Positions 44,477-51,210 of a DNA stretch of 64,000 nt are shown piece by piece (positions within the stretch are counted from its first letter, which is position 1; every line of letters begins with the position of its first letter). Source of the DNA: Streptomyces malaysiense (GTDB lineage: Bacteria > Actinomycetota > Actinomycetes > Streptomycetales > Streptomycetaceae). The stretch spans positions 1 through 64,000 of the forward strand of contig NZ_LBDA02000048.1 in NCBI RefSeq assembly GCF_000980885.2, given 5' to 3'. The notes under the pieces were generated by a model. The model saw only the letters and a list, made by a program, of their open reading frames with translations. It was not told the origin of the DNA and ran no database searches. A program made the position numbers and the translations under genes.

Positions 44477-44839
44477 ATGGCGAAGAAGCTCGTGATCAAG
44501 GTGACGGCCGGGGCGGACGCCCCCGAGCGCTGCTCGCAGGCGTTCACGGTGGCGGCGGTGGCCGTGGCCAGCGGGGTCGACGTCTCGCTGTGGCTGACCG
44601 GGGAGTCGTCCTGGTTCGCGCTGCCGGGGCGGGCCGCCGAGTTCGAGCTGCCGCACGCGGCCCCGCTGCCCGATCTGATCGACTCCGTCCTCGCGGCCGG
44701 CCGCGTCACGCTGTGCACCCAGTGCGCGGCCCGGCGGGAGATCACGGAGAAGGACGTCATCGAGGGCGTGCGCATCGCGGGCGCGCAGGTCTTCGTCCAG
44801 GAGGCGCTGGCCGACGACGCGCAGGCGCTCGTCTACTAG
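44477..44839 (+). CDS. DsrE family protein
   Basis: 120 residues. DsrE/F-like fold with AFTVAAVAVASGVDVSLWLTG and a CTQCAARR Cys pair at about residues 78-81, a candidate sulfur-relay site. Such proteins often assist sulfur transfer. Located near the sulfurtransferase operon at 46.5 kb, which agrees with a sulfur role. Monocistronic. Confidence 0.82.
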   Translation: MAKKLVIKVTAGADAPERCSQAFTVAAVAVASGVDVSLWLTGESSWFALPGRAAEFELPHAAPLPDLIDSVLAAGRVTLCTQCAARREITEKDVIEGVRIAGAQVFVQEALADDAQALVY

Positions 44840-44873
44840 GTCCGCCGGTATCGCGCCTACCAGCACGGGTCCC

Positions 44874-45137
44874 TCAGGAGCGCGGGCGCTTCTTGCCGTC
44901 CAGCTCGTCCCACCACTCGTCGGACTGGGGATCGCCGGAGGGGTCGTCCCACCAGCGGTCCTCCGGCCCCCGCCGGTTCGCGATCATCGCGGCGACCGGC
45001 GGGATCACCATGGCGACGACGCACATGCCGACGGCCGCCGGGACGGACCAGATCCGTACGACCCCCCAGGCCAGGACGAAGAGGCCGATACAGATCCCCA
45101 TCATGGCGAAGTACACGTGACGTCGCCGTGCGTACAT
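44874..45137 (-). CDS. DUF3099 membrane protein
   Basis: 87 residues from ATG 45137 with CTGGAG upstream (the frame extends further but without coding character). Two membrane helices (about 10-28 and 33-49), then a Trp/Asp-rich cytosolic tail (RGPEDRWWDDPSGDPQSDEW). Family of unknown function in actinobacteria. Convergent with the DsrE-like gene. Confidence 0.75.
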   Translation of the reverse strand: MYARRRHVYFAMMGICIGLFVLAWGVVRIWSVPAAVGMCVVAMVIPPVAAMIANRRGPEDRWWDDPSGDPQSDEWWDELDGKKRPRS

Positions 45138-45306
45138 GTCTCCAGGGTAGGGCCGGGCGCCCCGTTCGGCGCCATGGTGGCGGCCGTCCACAGCGTCCGG
45201 GCGACCGCGTGCCCTGTCACAGCTGATCGACACTTATCCTCCGCGAAGCCGCGCGGCGTTACCGTGGCGTAGCCGTGACCTACGTCGACCTGGGGGGAAA
45301 CACCAC

Positions 45307-46050
45307 ATGCGCGCCCTGCGAATACTGCTGATCATCGTCGTGGTCCTGGGCGGGTTGTTCGTGATCGCGGACCGGGTGGCGGTGCACTTCGCCGAGGGGG
45401 AGGCCGCGGACAAGCTGAAGTCGTCGGAGAACCTCTCGGCGACGCCGAACGTGGACATCAAGGGATTCCCGTTCCTCACCCAGGTCGCCGGCGGCTCGCT
45501 GGACGACGTCGAGGTGGGGATCAAGAGCTACGAGGCCACCGGCCAGGCCGGGAAGACGATCCGCATCGACGACCTGAAGGCCGACATGAAGGGCGTCTCC
45601 TTCTCCGGCGACTACAGCTCGGCCACCGCCTCCAGCGCCACCGGCACCGCGACCATCGCGTACGACGAGCTGATGAAGACCGCCAAGTCGCAGCCCACCG
45701 ACATCGGCCTCGGCCTGCGGGCCAAGGTCGTCGGCCTCTCCGACGGCGGCAACGGCAAGATCAAGGTCGCGGTCAAGGTGACCGGCACCGTCGCCGGCGC
45801 CATCCCCGTCGACCGCACGGTCTCCGTCCTGAGCACCGTCAGCGTCGTGAACAACAAGGTCGAGGTGCACGCCGACTCCCTCCCCTCGATCGCCGGGCTC
45901 GGACTCGCCGAGGGCCGCGTCCGTACGATCACCGACTTCCAGTCGGTCGTCGACCAGCTGCCGGGCGGCATCAAGCTGGACAAGGTGGAGGCCGCAGAGA
46001 ACGGCGTCAAGATCAGCGTGAAGGGTTCGGACGTCAAGCTGGCGGGGTGA
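45307..46050 (+). CDS. DUF2993 (LmeA-like) secreted/anchored protein
   Basis: 247 residues. Signal anchor at 1-22 (LRILLIIVVVLGGLFVIA). The remainder is one DUF2993 domain with tandem motifs: VDIKGFPFLTQVAGGSLDDV and TITDFQSVVDQLPGGI. LmeA of mycobacteria binds phosphoinositides and affects mannosylated lipids. A lipid-handling role here is inference. Followed by hairpin 46161-46198. Confidence 0.82.
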   Translation: MRALRILLIIVVVLGGLFVIADRVAVHFAEGEAADKLKSSENLSATPNVDIKGFPFLTQVAGGSLDDVEVGIKSYEATGQAGKTIRIDDLKADMKGVSFSGDYSSATASSATGTATIAYDELMKTAKSQPTDIGLGLRAKVVGLSDGGNGKIKVAVKVTGTVAGAIPVDRTVSVLSTVSVVNNKVEVHADSLPSIAGLGLAEGRVRTITDFQSVVDQLPGGIKLDKVEAAENGVKISVKGSDVKLAG

Positions 46051-46160
46051 AGGCCGCGAAGGCCGCGAAGGCCGTGAGGGTACTGAAACGGCCCGGGTGG
46101 ACGCCGTTCGTCCGACAGGCGAGACGGTGACGTCCGTACCGTAGATGTGAGGGCGCGCCC

Positions 46161-46198
46161 GAGCGCCCGGAGGCCCTCTCCCCGGCCGCCGGGCGCTC
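46161..46198 (+). terminator. Terminator after the LmeA-like gene
   Basis: Arms GAGCGCCCGG and CCGGGCGCTC with an 18-base loop, followed by TTCTCG. It separates the LmeA-like gene from the leader peptide and sulfurtransferase operon. Confidence 0.65.
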
Positions 46199-46283
46199 TT
46201 CTCGTCCCGCCATTCGGACGATCGTGTCTCGCCATGCGACACACCGGTGACACACGCGCCTTCGCGTACCTACGATCGAGCCC

Positions 46284-46364
46284 ATGAAGCGACAGGCGGA
46301 TCTCACGAAGCGGCGGGCAGTCGACCTGTGCCGCGTCGCCGCCATGCTCTGTCGCCCCTTCTGA
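46284..46364 (+). CDS. Cysteine-containing leader peptide
   Basis: 26 residues: MKRQADLTKRRAVDLCRV followed by AAMLCRPF, with Cys at 16 and 23. The ATG is at 46284 and TGA ends at 46364. Streptomyces sulfur-metabolism genes often have such short peptides (annotated as putative leader peptides), and mycobacteria have cysteine-responsive attenuating ones. It lies 125 bases upstream of a sulfurtransferase gene and is followed by the hairpin GCGGAA-g-TTCCGC. It probably senses cysteine through ribosome stalling. Confidence 0.7.
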   Translation: MKRQADLTKRRAVDLCRVAAMLCRPF

Positions 46365-46365
46365 G

Positions 46366-46378
46366 CGGAAGTTCCGCT
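46366..46378 (+). promoter_or_regulatory. Small hairpin after the leader peptide
   Basis: GCGGAA-g-TTCCGC immediately follows the leader stop codon, with further copies of the arm (TTCCGC) nearby that allow alternative pairing. It is a candidate attenuator element for the sulfurtransferase operon. The rest of the region to 46489 has no other gene. Confidence 0.4.
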
Positions 46379-46489
46379 TCCGCGTCTTCACCCCCGCCCT
46401 GCTAGGGCACCCGTGCGCCGCTCGCACCCCGGGCGTGCGCCCCTTCGCACTCGCACGCCCCGCCGTAACTGCCCCGGAGGAGAAAGAGC

Positions 46490-47335
46490 ATGAGTCGCAG
46501 CGACGTCCTGGTCGACGCCGACTGGCTGCAGGAGCACGTGGACGATCCGGCCATCGCGATCGTCGAGGTGGACGAGGACACGTCCGCATACGAGAAGAAC
46601 CACATCAAGAACGCGATCCGCATCGACTGGACCAAGGACCTCCAGGACCCGGTGCGCCGTGACTTCGTCGACCAGGAGGGCTTCGAGAAGCTCCTGTCGG
46701 AGAAGGGCATCGCCAACGACCACACGGTGATCCTCTACGGCGGCAACAACAACTGGTTCGCCTCGTACGCCTACTGGTACTTCAAGCTGTACGGCCACGA
46801 GAACGTCAAGCTCCTCGACGGCGGTCGCAAGAAGTGGGAGCTGGACGCCCGTGAGCTGGTCGCCGGCGACGAGGTCCCCGAGCGCGCGAAGACCTCGTAC
46901 ACGGCCAAGCCGCAGAACACCGCGATCCGCGCCTTCCGTGACGACGTCGTCGAGGCGATCGGCGTCCAGAACCTGGTCGACGTCCGTTCCCCCGACGAGT
47001 TCTCCGGCAAGCTGCTCGCCCCGGCCCACCTGCCGCAGGAGCAGTCGCAGCGTCCGGGCCACGTCCCGAGCGCGCGCAACATCCCGTGGTCGAAGAACGC
47101 CAACGACGACGGCACGTTCAAGTCGGACGACGAGCTCAAGGAGCTCTACACCGCGGAGAACGTGGACCTCGCCAAGGACACGATCGCCTACTGCCGCATC
47201 GGTGAGCGCTCGGCCCTGACCTGGTTCGTGCTGCACGAGCTGCTCGGCGTGCACAACGTCAAGAACTACGACGGCTCCTGGACCGAGTACGGCTCCCTCG
47301 TCGGCGTGCCGATCGAGCTCGGCGCCAACAAGTAA
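46490..47335 (+). CDS. Thiosulfate sulfurtransferase (two-domain rhodanese)
   Basis: 281 residues with GGAGGAG upstream. Two rhodanese domains. The N-terminal inactive-type domain has no Cys at the loop (VILYGGNNNWFA). The C-terminal domain has active-site loop CRIGERS (Cys at about 235). It transfers sulfane sulfur from thiosulfate to an acceptor; the family was historically named CysA/SseA. First of a two-gene operon with DUF1416. Confidence 0.92.
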   Translation: MSRSDVLVDADWLQEHVDDPAIAIVEVDEDTSAYEKNHIKNAIRIDWTKDLQDPVRRDFVDQEGFEKLLSEKGIANDHTVILYGGNNNWFASYAYWYFKLYGHENVKLLDGGRKKWELDARELVAGDEVPERAKTSYTAKPQNTAIRAFRDDVVEAIGVQNLVDVRSPDEFSGKLLAPAHLPQEQSQRPGHVPSARNIPWSKNANDDGTFKSDDELKELYTAENVDLAKDTIAYCRIGERSALTWFVLHELLGVHNVKNYDGSWTEYGSLVGVPIELGANK

Positions 47336-47365
47336 GCGATCCCAAGCGACCTCAGGAGAAACAGC

Positions 47366-47653
47366 ATGTGCGGAGCGAAGGCCGGTGGCCCCGACGCCTC
47401 GACGATCAAGCCCGGTGAGACCACGATCCAGGGTCAGGTGACCCGCGACGGCGAGCCGGTGACCGGCTACGTCCGGCTGCTCGACTCGACCGGCGAGTTC
47501 ACCGCGGAGGTGCCCACCTCGGCGACCGGTCAGTTCCGCTTCTACGCGGCCGAGGGCACGTGGACCCTGCGCGCGCTGGTGCCCGGCGGCTCCGCCGACC
47601 GCACGGTCGTCGCGCAGCAGGGCGGGCTCGCGGAGGTCGCCATCGCCGTCTGA
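47366..47653 (+). CDS. DUF1416 protein
   Basis: 95 residues. N-terminal MCGAKAGG with Cys2, then an all-beta carboxypeptidase-regulatory-like fold (TTIQGQVTRDGEPVTGYVRL, RFYAAEGTWTLRALVPGG). Regularly encoded next to rhodaneses in actinobacteria; function unknown, probably a sulfur partner. Followed by a strong hairpin (47665-47711). Confidence 0.88.
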   Translation: MCGAKAGGPDASTIKPGETTIQGQVTRDGEPVTGYVRLLDSTGEFTAEVPTSATGQFRFYAAEGTWTLRALVPGGSADRTVVAQQGGLAEVAIAV

Positions 47654-47664
47654 CCGACAGCGCG

Positions 47665-47711
47665 GAAGGGCCGTACCCCTGGGTTGGACGCCAGGCGGGG
47701 TGCGGCCCTTC
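47665..47711 (+). terminator. Terminator of the sulfurtransferase operon
   Basis: Arms GAAGGGCCG and CGGCCCTTC, extended internally by the ACCCC / GGGGT pairing, 12 bases after the DUF1416 stop. Confidence 0.7.
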
Positions 47712-47839
47712 GGCATGTCCGGACATTCTCATGCTTCCCCGAATCGTGATCCTCCGGCATACAACTCCATGCACATGTCATCAGTCTGCTGTGCGTGCGC
47801 GGACCATCGAATCCGCGTTCCGTGCCGCGAGGGGATGTC

Positions 47840-48610
47840 TTGGAAGCGTTAGAGGAAGCCGAACCGGAAGCCGGTCCTACGGAGGAGGGGGAGAGACCCG
47901 TCGCCCCGCTGCGGCGTGGCCGCACCGCCGCACCGATCGCCGTGGCCGCCGCCCTCGGGATCGTCGCGGGAGGCTGTGCCGGGTACGTCGTCCAGGCCGA
48001 GCGGCCGCCCACCCGGCCGGCGCCGTTGTCGCAGCCGGTGCTGAGGCAGGGCAAGGGGACGGTCCCGGTCCTGACGGCGGCCGAGGACCGCCAGGTCAGG
48101 ACCGACGGGGACCTGCGCAAGCTGCTGCTGCCGAAGCCGCGCGGGGCGCGGGACAGCGTGCTGGCGGAGGGCACGGACGGCTGGCTGGACCTCGCGGGGT
48201 ACGCGGGTGACTTCAATGACCCCGGGGGCGCCTTCAGGGACCAGCTGGCGGACGAGTTCCGGCGCGCCGCCGTCACCAGCTGGAAGAGCGACGGGACGTA
48301 CGACATCGAGATCAGGCTCGTGCAGTACCGCCAGGAGACGAAGCCGGCCGCGCACGAGGAGGCGGGGCACGAGCAGTACTGGTCGTCGATCGAGCCGGAC
48401 ACCGACAACCGGCCGGTGCCGGGCACCGGGGACGGGGTGGCGTACGTGCACCACCGGCCGCAGACCCAGGCCGGGTATCAGCCGCAGTACAAGGCCGAAG
48501 CTGCCGCCTCGCGCGGCGACATCCTCATGGAGGTCTGGGTCCACGGCTCGAAGCCGGTGCCGATGAAGACGGTCCTGGATCTGGCGAAGCGGCAGGTGGG
48601 GCGGCTGTGA
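47840..48610 (+). CDS. Membrane-anchored protein, tandem set member 1
   Basis: 256 residues if TTG 47840 is used (GAGGGG just upstream); a GTG at 47795 would add 15. Acidic N-terminus (EALEEAEPEAGPTEEGE), one membrane helix (PIAVAAALGIVAGGCAGYVV), then an outside domain with LRKLLLPKPRGARDSVLAE and a DIEIRLVQYRQE strand. It shares architecture and the repeated LP-KP/A-KGA motif with the third protein. First of three overlapping genes. Confidence 0.7.
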   Translation: MEALEEAEPEAGPTEEGERPVAPLRRGRTAAPIAVAAALGIVAGGCAGYVVQAERPPTRPAPLSQPVLRQGKGTVPVLTAAEDRQVRTDGDLRKLLLPKPRGARDSVLAEGTDGWLDLAGYAGDFNDPGGAFRDQLADEFRRAAVTSWKSDGTYDIEIRLVQYRQETKPAAHEEAGHEQYWSSIEPDTDNRPVPGTGDGVAYVHHRPQTQAGYQPQYKAEAAASRGDILMEVWVHGSKPVPMKTVLDLAKRQVGRL

Positions 48611-49356
48611 ACAGGACAGTGGGCAAGCGGATCGGGGTCGGCGCGCTCGCCGTCCTGGTCGTCGCCGGGATCGCGTCCACCGCCGTGATCGTCGCGGAGG
48701 CCGGCCGGGACCCGGGCGCGCCCGGGTGGCGGATTCCGCCTGCGGCCGCCGCCGGGGGCACCGGGCCGGACACGTCCGGGCTCGGGGGGATGCTGCTGCC
48801 CTACACGTGGGGCGCGGGCGGATACGGCCGCGGTCCGGACATCGAGGAGTACGGCTCGGACGTCGAGCTGAGCGGGCGCCAGGCCACCGCGCTGCGCAAG
48901 CAGGCGGTCGCGGACTGGCCGGCGGACACCCGGCGCAAGCTCGACGATCTCATCGACAAGCAGCACGTCAGCGGCATGGCCATGCGCAGCTACGCGAGCA
49001 TCGACTCCTGGTCGGTGAACGGGCGGCACTCGTTCACCGTCACCTTCCAGCTGATGCGGATGGGAAACCGTGATTCCGTGCGCGCGATGGACGCGAGCCA
49101 GAAGGCGCTGTTCTCCGTCCTCGACGTCTTCCGCAAGGGGCCCGCGATCAAGGGACACAAGGAGGCCGCCTGCTTCCTGACGCCCAAGAACGACGGGGAG
49201 AAGCTCGACCGGATGTTCTGCTCCGCCGCCGAGGGCGATGTCCTGGTGGACGTCCAGGTCTCCGGGCACCGGCCGCTGGACGGCAACGCCGTCGCCCTGT
49301 TCGCCGGGCGCGAGCTGGACCGCGTCAAGGACAAGGACCCGGGGGAGGCCGTATGA
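48607..49356 (+). CDS. Membrane-anchored protein, tandem set member 2
   Basis: 249 residues from GTG 48607, overlapping the previous stop by 4 bases. Membrane helix at about 12-32 (LAVLVVAGIASTAVIVAEA), Gly/Tyr-rich linker (TWGAGGYGRGPDIEEYG), then a domain with FTVTFQLMRMGNRDSVRAMD and a Cys pair (EAACFLTP, RMFCSAA). Similar in size and topology to its neighbours. Function unknown. Confidence 0.75.
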   Translation: MNRTVGKRIGVGALAVLVVAGIASTAVIVAEAGRDPGAPGWRIPPAAAAGGTGPDTSGLGGMLLPYTWGAGGYGRGPDIEEYGSDVELSGRQATALRKQAVADWPADTRRKLDDLIDKQHVSGMAMRSYASIDSWSVNGRHSFTVTFQLMRMGNRDSVRAMDASQKALFSVLDVFRKGPAIKGHKEAACFLTPKNDGEKLDRMFCSAAEGDVLVDVQVSGHRPLDGNAVALFAGRELDRVKDKDPGEAV

Positions 49357-50228
49357 GCGAGCAGCAGGCCGAGGGCCGCACGGCCGAGCAGGACGTGGCC
49401 GGCCAGGACATCACCGAGCGGGAGGACGCGGGGGCTCAGGACACGGGGGCTCAGGACACGGGTGTCCGGGAGCGCCGGCGGTTCGGCGGGGCGCTCCGGT
49501 GGGTCGCCGCCGTCGCCGTGTTCGCGGTGTGCGGTGCCGGTACGGCTTACGGCGTCACCCGGATCGAGCGCACCGACATGCCCGGTCTGGCCACCGCCTC
49601 GGACGGCCGCTGGGACTACCCGGAGCTGGTCCGCCCTCCGCTGCCCGCCGGCCGGCCGGCGCCCTTCGCCGACTCCAACAAGGCCGCCGCCCACTACGCC
49701 GACCTGCGCCGGCTGGTGCTGCCCGCGCCGAAGGGCGCCACGGTGGACGAGGCGCTTGCGGGAGACCACGGCTGGGTGAAGCCGGGGACGTTTCTCGCGG
49801 AGTACGCGGCCAAGGAGGACCGGGAGGCCCTCGCGGGCACGTTCACGGACGAGGGCCTGCGGCACATCGCCGCCCGCGGCTGGACCACGCCGGACGGCAC
49901 CCGCACCCGGATCTATCTGCTCCAGTTCGGCACCGGCCTGATCGCCGGGGACGTCCAGCAGTCCCACTTCGCCGGTTACGACCGGGCGCCGTACCTCCTG
50001 CGCGGGGCGCCCAGCACGGTGGCGGAGGACTTCCCGGCGCACGCCGAGGTGCCGAACGTGTCGGTGTCGGCGTACGAGGAGACCAAGCCGTTCGGCGCCG
50101 AGCAGGTCCGGCAGGCGTACCTGGTCGCCGGGGACGTGCTGGGACTCGTCGTGCAGTCGCGCGCGGGCGGCACGAAGACGGTGCCGTTCCAGCAGACGGT
50201 CGTGCTCCAGGAGGAGCTGCTCGGCTGA
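49353..50228 (+). CDS. Membrane-anchored protein, tandem set member 3
   Basis: 291 residues from ATG 49353 (ATGA overlap). Acidic N-terminus with GAQDTGAQDTG repeat, membrane helix (WVAAVAVFAVCGAGTAYGV), then an outside domain with YADLRRLVLPAPKGATVDEA, which parallels member 1, and IYLLQFGTG. The C-terminal strand FQQTVVLQEELLG ends the fold. Together the three form one translationally coupled unit; no domain known to me. Confidence 0.75.
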   Translation: MSEQQAEGRTAEQDVAGQDITEREDAGAQDTGAQDTGVRERRRFGGALRWVAAVAVFAVCGAGTAYGVTRIERTDMPGLATASDGRWDYPELVRPPLPAGRPAPFADSNKAAAHYADLRRLVLPAPKGATVDEALAGDHGWVKPGTFLAEYAAKEDREALAGTFTDEGLRHIAARGWTTPDGTRTRIYLLQFGTGLIAGDVQQSHFAGYDRAPYLLRGAPSTVAEDFPAHAEVPNVSVSAYEETKPFGAEQVRQAYLVAGDVLGLVVQSRAGGTKTVPFQQTVVLQEELLG

Positions 50229-50315
50229 ACCCCACCTCGGAAAGAGAGCCGGGGCCCGGCCGCGTAAGCTGGGCCCCGGCTCTGTCGTATGCCCACCCTC
50301 GCTCAAGGAGCACCC

Positions 50316-50414
50316 GTGGAGATCTTCTTCGAAACCCTGCTGGTCCTGGTCTGCGTCGGCGTGCTCGCCTTCGCCTACCTGACCGTGAAGAAGCTGTACC
50401 AGGGCCAGCGCTGA
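50316..50414 (+). CDS. Tiny single-helix membrane protein
   Basis: 32 residues from GTG 50316, with AAGGAG 5 bases upstream. The sequence is a membrane helix (IFFETLLVLVCVGVLAFAYL) and a basic tail TVKKLYQGQR. Stop at 50414, 25 bases before the nitrobindin gene, which may be co-transcribed. The strong ribosome site and clean hydrophobic segment argue that it is real. Confidence 0.7.
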   Translation: MEIFFETLLVLVCVGVLAFAYLTVKKLYQGQR

Positions 50415-50439
50415 CCCTCCCACCAGGAAAGCTCCGCTC

Positions 50440-51015
50440 ATGATCGAGATCCCGTCCGACCTGCACAAGGACCTCGTCCCGCTCGCCTTCCTCCTCGGCG
50501 ACTGGGCCGGCGCGGGCGTGCATGACTTCCCCGGCTCCGAGAAGTGCAACTTCGGCCAGGAAGTCACCTTCACCCACGACGGCCGGGACTTCCTGGAGTA
50601 CCACTCCCGCGCCTGGGTGCTGGACAACGACGGCAACAAGGTCCGCCCGCTGGAGACCGAGTCCGGCTTCTGGCGGATCGACGCCGGCCGCAAGGTCGAG
50701 GTCACGATGACCCGCGACGACGGCACCATCGAGATCTGGTACGGCGAGATGGCCGACAAGAAGCCCCAGATCGACCTGGTGACGGACGCCGTCGCCCGGA
50801 CCGCCGCCGCCCAGCCGTACACCGGCGGCAAGCGGCTGTACGGCTATGTGAAGAGCGACCTCATGTGGGTCGGCGAGAAGCAGACCCCCGAGGTCGAACT
50901 GCGCCCCTACATGTCCGCCCACCTGAAGAAGGTCGTCACCCCCGAGGACGTCGAACGCTGGGCCAAGGCCCTGCCGGACGACATGCCGGACAACGGCATC
51001 GCCTTCTTCAAGTAG
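50440..51015 (+). CDS. FABP-like heme-binding beta-barrel (nitrobindin) protein
   Basis: 191 residues. Family N-terminal GxWxGxG motif in FLLGDWAGAGVHDFPG. Nine to ten beta strands, then YMSAHLKKVVTPEDVERWAK with the conserved His of the heme pocket. Nitrobindins bind heme and react with NO or peroxynitrite. Length (191) is normal. It stands between the tiny membrane gene and the convergent ABC gene. Confidence 0.85.
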   Translation: MIEIPSDLHKDLVPLAFLLGDWAGAGVHDFPGSEKCNFGQEVTFTHDGRDFLEYHSRAWVLDNDGNKVRPLETESGFWRIDAGRKVEVTMTRDDGTIEIWYGEMADKKPQIDLVTDAVARTAAAQPYTGGKRLYGYVKSDLMWVGEKQTPEVELRPYMSAHLKKVVTPEDVERWAKALPDDMPDNGIAFFK

Positions 51016-51184
51016 GCCGCCTTCCCCTTCGGCCTTCGCGGTCTTCGCGGGATCGCTCGGGTGGGTACGACCGCCGAGCCGGGCGGCGTGTCGCTCGCGG
51101 TCGGCGGGCCGGGGTGGTGGACCGCGGCCGGTGTGCGCACGCCTTGTGCGCCTGTCCCCCCGGACGCCGCCTCCCGCGAGGGCG

Positions 51185-51205
51185 GTCCGCCCCGCCGTGG
51201 CGGAC
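51185..51205 (-). terminator. Hairpin terminator of the ABC transporter gene
   Basis: GTCCGCC and GGCGGAC arms with a 7-base loop, 5 bases beyond the stop at 51211 in the minus direction. Confidence 0.5.
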
Positions 51206-51210
51206 GGGGG

